A DNA stretch of 64,000 nucleotides from Martinezella lusitana (lineage in GTDB: Bacteria; Pseudomonadota; Alphaproteobacteria; Rhizobiales; Rhizobiaceae): assembly GCF_014207095.1 (NCBI RefSeq), contig NZ_JACHBG010000005.1, forward strand, positions 248,001-312,000. Direction: 5' to 3'. The stretch's first letter is position 1, and each line of letters begins with the position of its first letter. The translations under genes and the position numbers were made by a program. The notes under the pieces were generated by a model, which saw nothing but the letters and a program-made list of their open reading frames with translations, had not been told where the DNA came from and did no database searches. Below, one piece after another: positions 1 through 10,246 of this stretch.

Positions 1-506
1 AGCGCCGACGTCGGCTCGTCAAGCAGCAGGATCGACGGCTCGACGATCAGCGCACGGGCGATGGCGACACGCTGACGCTGACCGCCAGAGAGCTGATGTG
101 GGTAGCGAAAACGAAAACCGTTTCCGAGGCCCACTTCATCGAGCGCCCTGGCAATTCGCGTCTCCGCGTCACCGATCCCGTGGATCGACAGCGGCTCCAG
201 CAATAGCCTGTCGATCGTCTGGCGCGGATGCAGGGAGCCATAGGGATCCTGAAACACCATCTGCACCTGGCGATAGAAGGTCTTGCTGCGCCTTGCCCCC
301 TTCAGCTGTTCGCTGCCGACACGGATCGTACCGTCGGTGACGGGAGCAAGGCCTGCCACGGCACGCAGCAGCGTCGACTTGCCTGAGCCGGATTCGCCGA
401 CCAGCCCGAAGGACTCGCCCTTGTTCACGTCGACGCTGACGGCATCGAGAGCATAGTAACCGTTATAAACGACGCTGAGGCCGTCAACCGCAAGTGCTGC
501 CGTCAT
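1..506 (-). CDS. Oligopeptide/dipeptide ABC transporter ATPase, DppF-type (partial)
   Basis: This is the N-terminal 168 residues of an ATP-binding subunit that energises peptide import at the inner membrane; the rest lies beyond the left edge. The Walker A motif GESGSGKST, a Q-loop in [11 protein letters not shown], the signature LSGGQRQR and the Walker B stretch [11 protein letters not shown] are all present. The PYGSLHPR stretch after the Q-loop is typical of the DppF/OppF half of the ATPase pair. The ATG at 506 overlaps the stop of the upstream dppD-like gene by 4 bp (ATGA), so the two are translationally coupled. It is the last visible gene of a minus-strand operon. The substrate, dipeptide or longer peptide, cannot be told from the ATPase. 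Confidence 0.93.
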   Translation of the reverse strand, partial: MTAALAVDGLSVVYNGYYALDAVSVDVNKGESFGLVGESGSGKSTLLRAVAGLAPVTDGTIRVGSEQLKGARRSKTFYRQVQMVFQDPYGSLHPRQTIDRLLLEPLSIHGIGDAETRIARALDEVGLGNGFRFRYPHQLSGGQRQRVAIARALIVEPSILLLDEPTSA

Positions 507-1336
507 GCCGCCCACTCCGGTTTGCGGTCGAGCACAGGCAGCGGATGCCTGCTCTCGCCGATGACGGGCATGCAGTTCAGCAGGCCGCGCGTATAGGGAT
601 GCTGGGCATTGGTAAGCTCCGACGCCTTGAGCTCCTCCACGACCTTGCCCGCATACATCACGAGCACACGATCGCAGAAAGAGGAAACCAGCCGCAGATC
701 ATGGGACACGAAAATCAGCCCCATGCCGCGTTCCGACACCAGTTTGTCCATGATCTTGAGAACATCGAGCTGCACGGTCACATCGAGCGCCGAGGTCGGC
801 TCGTCGGCGATCAGCAGCTCCGGTCCGGCAATGAGCATCATGGCGATCATGACGCGCTGGCCCATGCCACCCGAGACTTCATGTGGATGCAGGTCGTAGA
901 CGCGGCCGGGATCGCGGATCTGAACGGCCTCCAGCATGGCAAGCGCGCGGTCCCGCGCCTCACCCTTGCTGATCGTCTCATGCGTGCGCAGCGTCTCGGT
1001 GATCTGCTTGCCGATGGTCATGACGGGATCGAGCGAATATTTCGGATCCTGCAACACCATGGCGATGCGCTTGCCGCGCAAGGAACGGCGCTGCTTGGCG
1101 GAAATCGACAAAAGGTCGATGCCGCTGAAATTCAGGGTGTCGGCACTGACGAGCGCGTGCGGCGGCGTCAGTCCCATGATGGCCCGGCCGGTCTGCGACT
1201 TGCCGGAGCCGCTTTCACCGACGATCCCGAGCCTTTCGCGGCCGAGCGTGAAAGACACGCCCCGCACCGCCTCGATGACGCCAGTGCGCGTCGGATAGCG
1301 AACCCTGAGATTGTCTACGGTCAACAGCGTTGTCAT
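503..1336 (-). CDS. Dipeptide/oligopeptide ABC transporter ATPase, DppD-type
   Basis: This 277-residue ATPase is the partner of the DppF-like protein encoded just downstream. It shows Walker A GESGSGKS, a Q-loop in [11 protein letters not shown], the degenerate signature VSGGMGQRV, Walker [13 protein letters not shown] and the H-loop VSHDL, followed by the Opp/Dpp C-terminal tail ([12 protein letters not shown]). A longer frame runs upstream to 1597 but is out of register with the family. The ATG at 1336 begins [14 protein letters not shown], fits the normal family start, and overlaps the permease stop by 4 bp. The protein acts on the cytoplasmic face of the inner membrane, paired with DppF. 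Confidence 0.94.
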   Translation of the reverse strand: MTTLLTVDNLRVRYPTRTGVIEAVRGVSFTLGRERLGIVGESGSGKSQTGRAIMGLTPPHALVSADTLNFSGIDLLSISAKQRRSLRGKRIAMVLQDPKYSLDPVMTIGKQITETLRTHETISKGEARDRALAMLEAVQIRDPGRVYDLHPHEVSGGMGQRVMIAMMLIAGPELLIADEPTSALDVTVQLDVLKIMDKLVSERGMGLIFVSHDLRLVSSFCDRVLVMYAGKVVEELKASELTNAQHPYTRGLLNCMPVIGESRHPLPVLDRKPEWAA

Positions 1337-2259
1337 TGGCCGCTCTCCTTCGGATCGAGCGCGTCGCGCAGGCCGTCGCCGAGCAGGTTGAAGCCGAGGC
1401 TGACGATCAGGATCGCGATGCCGGGCATGGCCGCCACCCACCATTGATCGAGATAGTATTTGAAACCGCTGGCGATCATGACACCCCATTCCGGCAGCGG
1501 CGGCTGTGCACCGAGGCCGAGGAAGCCAAGGCCGGCGGCGGTCAGGATCACGCCTGCCATATCCAGCGTCACGCGCACGATCACCGAGGAGATGCAAAGC
1601 GGCATGATGTGACGGAAAATGATGCGAAGCGACGAAGCGCCCATCAGCTGCACGGCGGAAATATAGTCGGAGTGCCGCACCGTCATCGTCTCGGCTCGCG
1701 CCAGGCGCGCATAGGGCGGCCAGGAAGTGATCGCGATGGCAATGACGGCGTTTTCAATGCCGGCGCCGAGCGCGCCGGCAAAGGCAAGCGCCAGTACGAG
1801 CTTCGGAAAGGCAAGGAAGATATCGGTGATGCGCATCAGGATCACATCGACCCAGCCGCCCATATAGCCCGACACCATGCCAATGATCAGCCCGATCGGC
1901 GCCGATATGATCGCCACCAGAACGACGATGTAGAGCGTCCATCGCGATCCGTAGATCAGGCGCGAAAGAATGTCGCGACCGAGATCGTCGGTGCCGAGAA
2001 GATAACCCGGCGTGCCGGGCGGCTGCAGATAGGCATTGGTCAGGTCGCCGATGACGGGCGAGTGCGGCGCGATGACATCGGCAAATGCCGCCACCACCAC
2101 GAGCGCGATGATGATCAGCAGGCCGAGGACAGCCAGGCGGTTGGCGGAAAATTGCCGCCAGGTGACATAGGCGCGCCCGAGTCTTGCCTGCCGGCGTGAC
2201 TGCGGCCGATCGGACAGCAGCCAGTCCCGCAAGCTGGGTTGGGTGGTCTCAGCCGTCAT
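1333..2259 (-). CDS. Dipeptide/oligopeptide ABC transporter permease, DppC-type
   Basis: This 308-residue inner-membrane permease has the DppC/OppC plan. A cytoplasmic N-terminus is followed by a first membrane helix near residues 40-62. A periplasmic stretch containing LGTDDLGRDILSRLIYGSR follows, then a BPD_transp_1 core of about five helices. The EAA loop that docks on the ATPases is visible around YISAVQLMGASSLR. The LGTDDLGRD motif is diagnostic of the DppC side of the heterodimer. It overlaps its neighbours on both sides by 4 bp (ATGA), which indicates one transcript and translational coupling. Confidence 0.95.
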   Translation of the reverse strand: MTAETTQPSLRDWLLSDRPQSRRQARLGRAYVTWRQFSANRLAVLGLLIIIALVVVAAFADVIAPHSPVIGDLTNAYLQPPGTPGYLLGTDDLGRDILSRLIYGSRWTLYIVVLVAIISAPIGLIIGMVSGYMGGWVDVILMRITDIFLAFPKLVLALAFAGALGAGIENAVIAIAITSWPPYARLARAETMTVRHSDYISAVQLMGASSLRIIFRHIMPLCISSVIVRVTLDMAGVILTAAGLGFLGLGAQPPLPEWGVMIASGFKYYLDQWWVAAMPGIAILIVSLGFNLLGDGLRDALDPKESGQ

Positions 2260-3323
2260 TTACGTCGAGTCCTTGGATCGAGAGTCCGATACAGGAGATC
2301 GGAAATAAGATTGATGCCGATGAAAACCGTGCCGACGATGATCGTGCCGCCGAGGACGGCGTTCATATCGGCATTGCGCAGCGAGCTGGTGATGTAGAAG
2401 CCGATGCCGGGCCAGGAGAACACGATCTCCGTCAGCACCGAGCCCTCGAGCAAGCCTGCGTAGGAAAGCGCGATGACCGTGATCAATGGCACCATGGCGC
2501 TGCGCAGGGCATGCCCCCAGATCACCCGCGTCTCGGAAAGACCCTTCGCACGGGCGGCAACGACATATTCCTGGCCCAGCTCGTTCAGCATGAAGCTGCG
2601 CGTCATGCGGCTGATATAGGCAAGCGAGAAGTAGCCGAGCAGCGATGCCGGCAGGATGATGTGGCGGAAGACATCCCAGAAGACGTCCCACTGCCCCTGC
2701 AGGGCGCTATCGAGCAGGAAGAAGCCTGTGATCGGCGTGAAGGTATACTCATAGGCGATGTCGATGCGCCCGGGATAGGCCACCCAGTTCAGCTTCGCAT
2801 AGAAGATGACGAGCGACACCATCGCAAGCCAGAAGACCGGTACCGAGTAGCCGACAAGGCCGATGACGCGAACGATCTGGTCGATGAAACTGTTCCGGCG
2901 CACCGCGGCCAGAACGCCAAAGGGAACGCCGAACACGGCACCTATGATCGTGCCGACGGTCGCAAGCTCCATCGTCGCCGGGAAGACGCGCTTGATATCG
3001 TCCATGACGGGATTGGTGGTCAACACCGAGATGCCGAAATCGCCACTCAGCGCGCTGATCAGGTAGTAATAGAATTGCAGATAGAGCGGCGCATCGAGAT
3101 GCATTTCGCGCCGCAGACGCTCCAGTACCTGCTGCGGCGCATGGTCGCCGGCGATCGCCAATGCCGGATCGATCGGGATGACACGCCCTATGAAGAAGGT
3201 AACGGCCAGAAGGCCAAGATAGGTCGTGACCGCTACGGTAAGAAACCGTAGCAGACCCATGAAAAAGGGGGCGGCACGGCCCTTTTGGGGCCGCACCTGC
3301 ATTTTCCGTTCGACAGTGCTCAA
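2256..3323 (-). CDS. Dipeptide/oligopeptide ABC transporter permease, DppB-type
   Basis: This 355-residue inner-membrane protein is the DppB/OppB partner of the next gene. It has a first helix near residues 25-48, followed by the family stretch IPIDPALAIAGDHAPQQVLERLRREM. A six-helix BPD_transp_1 core contains the EAA loop EYVVAARAKGLSETRV, and the end GTVFIGINLISDLLYRTLDPR is typical. An in-frame Met also occurs a few residues downstream, but the start at 3323 is 21 bp after the binding protein stop and gives a usual family length. The gene belongs to the dipeptidase-binding protein-permease-ATPase operon. Confidence 0.94.
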   Translation of the reverse strand: MSTVERKMQVRPQKGRAAPFFMGLLRFLTVAVTTYLGLLAVTFFIGRVIPIDPALAIAGDHAPQQVLERLRREMHLDAPLYLQFYYYLISALSGDFGISVLTTNPVMDDIKRVFPATMELATVGTIIGAVFGVPFGVLAAVRRNSFIDQIVRVIGLVGYSVPVFWLAMVSLVIFYAKLNWVAYPGRIDIAYEYTFTPITGFFLLDSALQGQWDVFWDVFRHIILPASLLGYFSLAYISRMTRSFMLNELGQEYVVAARAKGLSETRVIWGHALRSAMVPLITVIALSYAGLLEGSVLTEIVFSWPGIGFYITSSLRNADMNAVLGGTIIVGTVFIGINLISDLLYRTLDPRTRRK

Positions 3324-3344
3324 AGAACTAATCCTGCCGGATCA

Positions 3345-4994
3345 TCACTTGGAGATCGGCCAGACGAAGTTGTTGTCGAAGCTCGGACCGAGCTTGAAGT
3401 CCTTCACATCCTTGCGATAGCCGGCGACTTCCGTCTGCTGGTAGAGGATGACGAACGGGCTGGCTTCCATGAACTTCTTCTGGATGTCCTGATACATGGC
3501 GCCACGCTTGGTCGCATCGCCTTCGAAGAGCGCAGCCTTGGCCTGCTTCTCCAGCTCGGGAGAGGTCCAGGTATTGCGCCACACGAGCGTCTTGTTGGTG
3601 CTGGTATCGGAATTGTCGTCGTTCGTGGTGAAGGTATCGGCATTGGAATGGGGATCCCAATAGTCCGGGCCCCAGTTGCCGAAATAGATGTCATGACCGC
3701 GCGAGCGATACTTCGTCAGCTTCTGTTTGCCGTCGCCGGGGATGATCTCCACCTTGATGCCGGCCTGGCCGAGCGTCTGCTGGATTGCGGTCGCAATGCC
3801 CGTATCCGGCTCGACGCTGCGCACGTCCATGGTCACGGAGAAGCCGTTCGGCAGGCCGGCCTTGGCCAGCAGTTCCTTGGCCTTGGCGACATCGAGCTTG
3901 AACGGATTGTCATCCAGCGAGCCAAGCATGCCCTTCGGTTCGAAGGTCTGATGGATTTCGCCGATGCCCTTGATCAAGGTCTTGCCGATAGCGTCGTAAT
4001 CGACCAGCGACTTGAACGCCTGCTGCACTTCCGGCTTGGCAAGGTTCGCATTCTTCTGGTTAAGGCTCATGTAGTAGATCGTGCCCTTGGGCGCGCTGGT
4101 AGAAGCGAGCTTCGGGTTCTTTTCGATCGCGGTAAGATCGGTCGGCGACAGGTTGCGGGCAACGTCGATATCGCCATTCTCAAGCGCCAGGCGCTGAGCC
4201 GAGCTTTCCTTCATGAAACGGTAGATGACGCGGTTCAGCTTCGCCTTGTCGCCATAATAGTTTTCGTTCCGCTCAAGAACGATGGCTTCGTTGGCGCGCC
4301 ATTCGCGCAGCTTGAACGGACCTGAACCGGCAAAACCGGTCTTCAGCCAGGCATTGCCGAAGTCGTTGTCATACTTGTAGTCGGCCGACGGAGTGACCGG
4401 CTTCACATGCTGGAGAACCAGCTTCTTGTCGACCACTTCGGCAACGGTTGCCGTCAGGCAGTTGAGCACGAAGCTCGGCGCATAGGGCTTGTCGACGGTG
4501 AAGGTGAAAGTGTTCGGATCGGTGGCCTTGGCCTTCTCCGTGACGTTGCCGCCGTTGATACCGAACTGGGTGAGAATGAAGGCCGGGCTCTTGTCGAGCT
4601 TGACGACGCGCTCGAAGGACCATGCAACGTCGTCGGCGGTGATCGGATTGCCGGACGCGAATTTTAAGCCGGGCTTCAGCTTGAACGTATAGGTCAGGTG
4701 ATCATCGGAAACCGACCAACTCTCGGCGATGTCGGCCTTGATCTTGGAGGTATCGTTGATGTCGAGGCGAACGAGCAGGCTGTAGGTGTTGCCGGTGATT
4801 TCGGCGGCGGACAGCTCGTAGGCTTCGGCCGGATCCATGCTCAGAATGTCGTCGAACGCGAAGCCTTCGACCAGCGTGTCCTTGGGCGTTGCGGCGAAAG
4901 CGCTCGGCGCCGCCATCAACAGAAGCGACAAAGCCGCGCTTGCGGAAAGCGCGCGAAAGCCGCGGTTCATCTTGGTAATCATCATTGTTTTCAT
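3345..4994 (-). CDS. Periplasmic peptide-binding protein, SBP_bac_5 (DppA/OppA) family
   Basis: This 549-residue substrate-binding protein delivers peptides to the DppBC-like permease. A Sec signal peptide spans about residues 1-35 (positive N-terminus, hydrophobic core, ending SAFA before ATPKD). The mature part has SBP_bac_5 hallmarks such as the early DILSMDPAEAYE stretch, the WSFERVV segment and LRLALENGD-like repeats; the C-terminal region ends PFVILYQQTEVAGYR. An AGGGG sequence lies only two bases from the ATG at 4994, so translation may instead start at the in-frame ATG at 4985; the signal peptide works either way. It lies 27 bp after the dipeptidase gene. The exact ligand is not determinable here. 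Confidence 0.94.
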   Translation of the reverse strand: MKTMMITKMNRGFRALSASAALSLLLMAAPSAFAATPKDTLVEGFAFDDILSMDPAEAYELSAAEITGNTYSLLVRLDINDTSKIKADIAESWSVSDDHLTYTFKLKPGLKFASGNPITADDVAWSFERVVKLDKSPAFILTQFGINGGNVTEKAKATDPNTFTFTVDKPYAPSFVLNCLTATVAEVVDKKLVLQHVKPVTPSADYKYDNDFGNAWLKTGFAGSGPFKLREWRANEAIVLERNENYYGDKAKLNRVIYRFMKESSAQRLALENGDIDVARNLSPTDLTAIEKNPKLASTSAPKGTIYYMSLNQKNANLAKPEVQQAFKSLVDYDAIGKTLIKGIGEIHQTFEPKGMLGSLDDNPFKLDVAKAKELLAKAGLPNGFSVTMDVRSVEPDTGIATAIQQTLGQAGIKVEIIPGDGKQKLTKYRSRGHDIYFGNWGPDYWDPHSNADTFTTNDDNSDTSTNKTLVWRNTWTSPELEKQAKAALFEGDATKRGAMYQDIQKKFMEASPFVILYQQTEVAGYRKDVKDFKLGPSFDNNFVWPISK

Positions 4995-5021
4995 TCCCCT
5001 TTTTTTAAACTCTACACAATA

Positions 5022-6092
5022 TCAGGACGCACTTGTTCCGCTGTCTTCCTTCCAGGCGGAGGCCAGGATCCGAAGCCAGTTCTCCCGGCACAGCTTTACA
5101 AGATCGGTTTCAGCATAGCCAGCCTTGCGAAGGGCAACAATCAGGTTTTGATTGCCTGCCGCATCGGTGATTTCCTGCGGGATAGTCGCTCCATCGAAGT
5201 CCGATCCGAGACCGACGCAATCGATGCCGACGCGTCCCACAAGATAGTCGACATGACGCACCATGTCCTCGATCGGCGTATCGATATCCGAGCGTGCATC
5301 TTCGCGCAGCATGGTCGTCGCATAGTTGAGGCCGACAATGCCGCGGCTTTCCTTGATGGCGTCGAGCTGCTTGTCGGTGAGGTTGCGGGCAACCGGCGTC
5401 AGCGCATGCGCATTGGAGTGGCTCGCGACGAGCGGCTGATCCGAGGTCTTTGCGACGTCCCAGAAGCCTTTTTCGGTGATGTGGGCGAGATCGACGACAA
5501 TACCCAGCCGGTTGCACTCACGCACCAGCGCAAAACCCGCATCCGTCAGCCCCGGCCCGGTATCCGGAGAGCTGGGGAAAGCAAAGGGCACACCGTGGGC
5601 GAAGACGTTATTGCGGCTCCAGACCGGGCCGAGCGAGCGCAGGCCGGCGGCATAGAAGGTTTCAAGGGCGGCAAGATCGGAATCGATGGCTTCGCAGCCT
5701 TCCATGTGCATCACCGCCGCGAAGACACCCTTTTCGATGCAATCGCGAATTTCCGCCGTGGAGCGGCAAAGCTTCCAGGCGCCGGCGCGATCGAGCCTGA
5801 GTGCGATCGCCGCCATCTCAAGGGCGATATCAAGCGAAGGCGCCCGCTCCAGAGGAGCGGAAAGCGGCGTCGAGTAATGGCCATTGCTATCCGGATCGGC
5901 AAAGACGAGATCGCCGGACGGGATGTAGATGGCGCAGAGACCGCCAATCAGGCCGCCGGCGCGCGCACGCGGTCCATCGATATGGCCGGTCGAAATTCCA
6001 TCCTTGAATTCGGCGATCGGGTCGGCGCCTTCGCGCGCATGATGCCACAGCCTCAAAAGAACGTCGTTATGACCATCGAATACGGATTGCAT
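5022..6092 (-). CDS. Membrane dipeptidase, peptidase family M19 (renal dipeptidase-like)
   Basis: This 356-residue zinc dipeptidase of the amidohydrolase superfamily hydrolyses dipeptides. Bacterial M19 enzymes often accept a D-residue at the C-terminal position. The metal-binding features of the family are visible: the N-terminal DGHND motif (His8, Asp10), the bridging glutamate in MHMEG, the histidines in VASHSNAHAL and VDLAH, and GLGSDFDG near the C-terminus. No signal peptide is seen, so it is probably cytoplasmic. It is the first gene of the operon that continues with the peptide-binding protein and permease, which suggests that imported dipeptides are cleaved at once. Confidence 0.93.
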   Translation of the reverse strand: MQSVFDGHNDVLLRLWHHAREGADPIAEFKDGISTGHIDGPRARAGGLIGGLCAIYIPSGDLVFADPDSNGHYSTPLSAPLERAPSLDIALEMAAIALRLDRAGAWKLCRSTAEIRDCIEKGVFAAVMHMEGCEAIDSDLAALETFYAAGLRSLGPVWSRNNVFAHGVPFAFPSSPDTGPGLTDAGFALVRECNRLGIVVDLAHITEKGFWDVAKTSDQPLVASHSNAHALTPVARNLTDKQLDAIKESRGIVGLNYATTMLREDARSDIDTPIEDMVRHVDYLVGRVGIDCVGLGSDFDGATIPQEITDAAGNQNLIVALRKAGYAETDLVKLCRENWLRILASAWKEDSGTSAS

Positions 6093-6215
6093 CGTCTACC
6101 CTGGATGAAGCGCCCGGTGGGGGCGACTGGAAAGCGGCCAGAATAGAAAAGCTGGCAGGATTCGCCATACCCAAATGAAAAAAATTTGCATTTGCATGGA
6201 ACAGTCAACTGAAAC

Positions 6216-6243
6216 GAAAAAGGCGGGGTGAAAACCCCGCCTC
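6216..6243 (-). terminator. Rho-independent terminator of the sugar ABC operon
   Basis: A perfect 7-bp GC stem, GGCGGGG paired with CCCCGCC around a six-base loop, is followed on the minus strand by TTTTTCG. It lies about 28 bp downstream of the permease stop at 6271 and ends the sugar transporter transcript before the dipeptidase gene. Confidence 0.88.
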
Positions 6244-6270
6244 AAGATCGCTGATAATGTGTCGGGCATT

Positions 6271-7296
6271 TCAGCGCTTGGCTCGCTTCTTCTGGCGGTA
6301 AACGTCGACGGCGACGGCGGCAACGATGATGCCCCCTTTGGCGATATCCTGGTAGTAGGCATTGACATTGAGAAAGGTGAAGCCAGAGATCATCACACCG
6401 AGGATGACGGTGCCGATGACGGTGCCGGAGATGCGCCCAACCCCGCCGGTGAGCGACGTGCCGCCGATGACAGCAGCCGCGATCGCATCCAGCTCATTGT
6501 TCAAACCCATGCCGGCCTGCCCCGTCTGAGCACGCGCGGCGGTGATGATGCCCGCAAGCCCTGCCAGAAGCCCGGCAATTGCATAGACCTTGACCAGATG
6601 TGCCTCGACATTGATGCCCGATACGCGCGCGGCCTGCACATTGGCACCGATCGCATAGGTAAACTTGCCATAACGGGTGTAGCGCAGTGCGATATGGAAG
6701 ATGATTGCCACGATCAGGAAAACTGCGACGGGCCAGATGCCGGAGCCGATGAAATTGAACTGATCGGTGAGGCCGGAGACCGGCTGCCCTCTAGTGTAGA
6801 GCTTCGCTAGGCCGCGTGCCGAGACCATCATGCCAAGCGTAGCGATGAAGGGAGGGATTTTCGTCCGGGTGATGAGCTGGCCATTGATGAAGCCGGCAAG
6901 CAGGCCGATCAGAAGGCCGATGCCGATCGGCACGAAGAAGGGCATGTCCGTCAGGGCCGGATAAACCGCTCTTGCCCAGGTCGAGGACTGCGCAAAGCTC
7001 GCGGCGACCATCGCCGTGAGGCCGACGACGGAACCGGAGGAAAGGTCGATGCCGCCCGTTATGATGACTTGCGTCACACCGACCGAAATGATGCCGATGA
7101 CGGAGACCTGCAGGATCATGATCTTCAGGCGCTGCAGGTTCATCAGGAAGCTCTGGCCGACGAAGATCCAGCCGAGGATTTCACAGAGAAGCGCAATGCC
7201 GATCAGCACAAGGAAGATGCCGAGCTCGGGCGGAACACGGCGGCGTCTTGGCCGCGTGACTGCCGGGGCGGTCGCCTCTGCAACTTTGGTAACCAT
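6271..7296 (-). CDS. Sugar ABC transporter permease, RbsC family
   Basis: This 341-residue inner-membrane permease belongs to the CUT2 (ribose-type) family, with about ten predicted hydrophobic segments. Family signatures include [16 protein letters not shown] in the third helix region, the [13 protein letters not shown] stretch, the [16 protein letters not shown] loop and [21 protein letters not shown] near the C-terminus. It is the last gene of a three-gene operon ordered binding protein, ATPase, permease, and a strong terminator follows. The order matches rhizobial myo-inositol (ibpA-iatA-iatP) loci as recalled, so inositol is a possible substrate, but other sugars are equally compatible with this protein alone. 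Confidence 0.94.
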   Translation of the reverse strand: MVTKVAEATAPAVTRPRRRRVPPELGIFLVLIGIALLCEILGWIFVGQSFLMNLQRLKIMILQVSVIGIISVGVTQVIITGGIDLSSGSVVGLTAMVAASFAQSSTWARAVYPALTDMPFFVPIGIGLLIGLLAGFINGQLITRTKIPPFIATLGMMVSARGLAKLYTRGQPVSGLTDQFNFIGSGIWPVAVFLIVAIIFHIALRYTRYGKFTYAIGANVQAARVSGINVEAHLVKVYAIAGLLAGLAGIITAARAQTGQAGMGLNNELDAIAAAVIGGTSLTGGVGRISGTVIGTVILGVMISGFTFLNVNAYYQDIAKGGIIVAAVAVDVYRQKKRAKR

Positions 7297-7328
7297 GGTT
7301 CAATCCTCCCTTGCGACGGTTGGCGGCG

Positions 7329-8870
7329 TTACTGCGCGGCCAGTTCCATCACCTTCACTTGAGTTGCTTCCGCGCGATCCAGGAATCCGGTCACCCGCCC
7401 TTCATGCATCACCATGATCCGGTCGCTCATGCCGAGCACCTCTGGCATTTCCGAAGAGATCATGATGACGGCGACACCGTTGCGCGCCATTTCGGTAACG
7501 AGGCGGTGGATTTCCGCCTTGGCGCCGACGTCGATACCGCGGGTCGGCTCGTCGAGGATCAGGATGCGCGGGTTTGTCAGCATCCACCGGCCGATCAGCG
7601 CCTTCTGCTGATTGCCGCCGGAAAGGTTTTCGATGCGCTCATCGAGGTTGGGCGTCTTGACGCGCAACTTCTTAGCCATCTCCTCGCAGGCCTGCTCGAT
7701 CGGCCCTTCCTGCACGAAACCGCCGCGCACGAACTTGTCGTGCAGCACTGCGACCTGCATGTTCTCGAGAACGCTGAGGATGAGAAGACAGCCCGTATCC
7801 TTGCGGTCTTCAGTCAGGAAGGCCATCCGGTGACGGATGGCGTCGGCCGGCGAGGAAATCGTGGCTGCCTTGCCGAAGAGCTGGATCGTGCCCGACGATG
7901 CCGGCGTCACGCCGAAGATGGTTTCCGCGACGTTGGAACGGCCGGAGCCGACCAGTCCGGCGACGCCGAGGATTTCGCCGGCCCTGACATCGAAAGAGAC
8001 ATTCGAGAACACGCCGTCGAGGCTCAGATCCTTGACCGAAAGCACGGTGTCGCCGATCGGCACCTCTTCCTTCGGAAACATCTGCGTGATCTCGCGGCCA
8101 ACCATCATACGGATGATGTCGTCGCGCGTCACATCGGTGGAAGCGTGCGTGCCAATATATTTGCCGTCGCGGAACACCGAGAATTCATCGGCGATCTCGA
8201 ACAGCTCGTTCATCTTGTGGGTGATGTAGACGATGCCGATGCCCTGGGTGCGCAGATCGCGGATGATCCGGAAGAGATGCTCGACCTCGCGCTCCGTCAG
8301 GGCAGAGGTCGGCTCGTCCATGATCAGCACGTCGGAATTATAGGAGACCGCCTTGGCGATCTCGACCATCTGGCGGCTTGCTACGGAAAGCTCGCGCACC
8401 TGGATTTCAGGGTCGATGGAAATGTTCAGGCGGTCGAAGAGTTCTTCGGTCTTGCGCCGCATCGCGGCGTGATCGACGAAGCCGAAGCGGTTCTTCGGTT
8501 CGCGCCGGATCCAGATATTTTCCGCTACCGTCATGAAGGGCATCAGGTTGAGTTCCTGATGGATCATGGCGATGCCGTTTTCCAGCGCATCGAGCGGTGA
8601 CTTGAGCCGGATTTCGACGCCCTTAAGGCGCACGTCGCCCTGGTCGGGAATATAGATGCCCGCGAGGATCTTCATCAGCGTCGATTTGCCCGCGCCGTTT
8701 TCACCCATCAGCGCATGCACCGTTCCACGCTTCAAGTGGAAGGAAACGTCGTCGAGGGCCAGAACGCCGGGAAACTCCTTGCGGATGCCTTCCGCGCTCA
8801 GCAGATAGGTGGCATTGGGGACAACGCCGCTGGCGCGCACCGCCGCCATGGTGGATGGGCTCACAACCAT
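7329..8870 (-). CDS. Sugar ABC transporter ATPase with two ABC domains, RbsA family
   Basis: This 513-residue protein has tandem ABC domains, as in RbsA/MglA. Domain 1 has Walker [10 protein letters not shown], signature [11 protein letters not shown] and Walker [13 protein letters not shown]. Domain 2 has the degenerate nucleotide loop GLVGSGRSN usual for the family, with signature LSGGNQQKA and Walker [16 protein letters not shown]. The frame is open up to 8924, but the ATG at 8870 follows a good GGGAGGGA ribosome-binding site, while the upstream residues do not look coding. It works with the permease 32 bp downstream and the binding protein 71 bp upstream. Confidence 0.93.
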   Translation of the reverse strand: MVVSPSTMAAVRASGVVPNATYLLSAEGIRKEFPGVLALDDVSFHLKRGTVHALMGENGAGKSTLMKILAGIYIPDQGDVRLKGVEIRLKSPLDALENGIAMIHQELNLMPFMTVAENIWIRREPKNRFGFVDHAAMRRKTEELFDRLNISIDPEIQVRELSVASRQMVEIAKAVSYNSDVLIMDEPTSALTEREVEHLFRIIRDLRTQGIGIVYITHKMNELFEIADEFSVFRDGKYIGTHASTDVTRDDIIRMMVGREITQMFPKEEVPIGDTVLSVKDLSLDGVFSNVSFDVRAGEILGVAGLVGSGRSNVAETIFGVTPASSGTIQLFGKAATISSPADAIRHRMAFLTEDRKDTGCLLILSVLENMQVAVLHDKFVRGGFVQEGPIEQACEEMAKKLRVKTPNLDERIENLSGGNQQKALIGRWMLTNPRILILDEPTRGIDVGAKAEIHRLVTEMARNGVAVIMISSEMPEVLGMSDRIMVMHEGRVTGFLDRAEATQVKVMELAAQ

Positions 8871-8941
8871 TTTTCCCTCCCGGGCAGATCGGATTTGTGA
8901 GGATGCGGGCTTACTTGCCCGCATCCGTCGATCATCAGCGA

Positions 8942-9871
8942 TCAGTTCTTCTTCACGAAGTCCTTGACGTTTGCCGGCGTCACGAGCTGGAAGGGAATAT
9001 AGACCTTTTTGTCGATCTTATCGCCCTTGGCGAGCTTCAGCGCGGCATCCACCGCACCCTTGCCCTGACCGGCAGCATCCTGAAACACGGTGACCTTCAG
9101 GTCGCCGGCCTGCATGGCGGCAAGCGCATCCTGTGTCGCATCGACACCGGCAACGACGATCTTGTCCAGCGGCTTGCCGGCAGCCTTCAGCGCCTGGATG
9201 GCGCCGATCGCCATTTCGTCGTTGTTGGAGATGACGGCGTCGAATTCGAGACCGCTGGAGAGCCAGTTGGTCATCAGGTCGGCGCCCTGGGTACGCTGCC
9301 AGTTTGCAGTCTGCTCCTGAACGATCTGGATGCCCTTGCAGGCGTCGGTCGCAAAGACGTCATGGACATCCTTGGTGCGCATGCGGGCCGCTTGGTTGGA
9401 CAATTCGCCCATCATGACGACGGCTTTGCCCTTGCCGCCGAGAAGACGGCAGGCTTCCTTGGCTTCCAGCGTGCCGGATTCCTGCTCGTTGGAGGCGACG
9501 AAGGCCTGTTTGTCCGGAAGGCTGTCGACGTTGGCCGGCTCGCGGTTGACGTAGATCAGCGGGATTTTGGCATCGGCAGCCAGCTTGGAGATGGCAGCCG
9601 TTGCGTCGGTATCGACCGGGTTGACGATGATGGCATCGACCTTACTGGCGATGAAGTTCTGGATCTGGCTCTGCTGCTTGGCGATATCGTTCTGAGCGTC
9701 TTCGACCTGCAGCGTCACGCCGTTCAGACCCTTTGCATAGTCCTGCATGCCGTTGCGCAGAACGGTCAGGAAGTTGTCGTCGAACAGCGCCATCGACACG
9801 CCGATGTTTTGGGCGTGAGCGGCAGTCGACAACAGAAGCGCCATCGCGGTGCCAAGAATGAATTTCTTCAT
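8942..9871 (-). CDS. Periplasmic sugar-binding protein, RbsB-like (Peripla_BP_4); possibly inositol
   Basis: This 309-residue protein has a clear signal peptide ([20 protein letters not shown], cleaved before QNIGV) and a two-lobed Peripla_BP_4 fold. The latter is seen in [30 protein letters not shown] and [19 protein letters not shown]. The start at 9871 has a GAGGAAAAC Shine-Dalgarno region; the longer frame to 9901 would spoil the signal peptide. It is the first gene of the operon. The opening [20 protein letters not shown] resembles rhizobial proteins annotated as inositol-binding, and the gene order fits, but the ligand assignment is only a suggestion. Confidence 0.92.
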   Translation of the reverse strand: MKKFILGTAMALLLSTAAHAQNIGVSMALFDDNFLTVLRNGMQDYAKGLNGVTLQVEDAQNDIAKQQSQIQNFIASKVDAIIVNPVDTDATAAISKLAADAKIPLIYVNREPANVDSLPDKQAFVASNEQESGTLEAKEACRLLGGKGKAVVMMGELSNQAARMRTKDVHDVFATDACKGIQIVQEQTANWQRTQGADLMTNWLSSGLEFDAVISNNDEMAIGAIQALKAAGKPLDKIVVAGVDATQDALAAMQAGDLKVTVFQDAAGQGKGAVDAALKLAKGDKIDKKVYIPFQLVTPANVKDFVKKN

Positions 9872-10246
9872 GTTTTCCTCCCAGATGCGGTGTCCGGCCA
9901 CACCCCTCCTTAATGCCGGAGCCCTCGGTCTCGACCGCAGGGCCTGTCATCAATTCAGCCGACACTCCCATGGCGGCCACATTGAAAAAACGGAACAAAC
10001 AAACCGTAAAACGATAAGTACGGAATATTCATTCCATTTTTCGTCGCAAAGGTCAATACTAATTTCAGGCAGCTTCGCGGGAGGCGAAGAAGGTGGATTT
10101 CTTACGAGCGCCACTGGCAAGTATCGGCCCACCGAACCTACATATCGGCACCCCTTCCGATGAAACGGTTATTCCATCGCCACAGGAAGGGGGTAGGATT
10201 ATACTGGCTCTGGCCGCCGGGCGGCGGCCCGCAACGGAGAACAAAC
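9872..10246. promoter_or_regulatory. 375-bp intergenic region with a candidate operator at 10022-10035
   Basis: This AT-richer spacer separates the divergent sugar transporter operon and the DUF1993 gene, so it should hold promoters for both. A short inverted repeat, GGAAT-ATTC-ATTCC at 10022-10035, is the only symmetric element noticed and could be the operator of a sugar regulator. No regulator gene is adjacent. No small ORF or RNA gene was recognised here. Confidence 0.3.

Noticed and set aside
494..2199. Long plus-strand ORFs opposite the dpp genes (for example 494-1447 and 1330-2199)
   Set aside because: Shadow frames of GC-rich real genes; low-complexity His/Arg/Asp composition and no family features.
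9940..9965. CTGTCAT near the sugar transporter operon as a Pho box
   Set aside because: Only one half-site; the sequence 4 bp further does not match.
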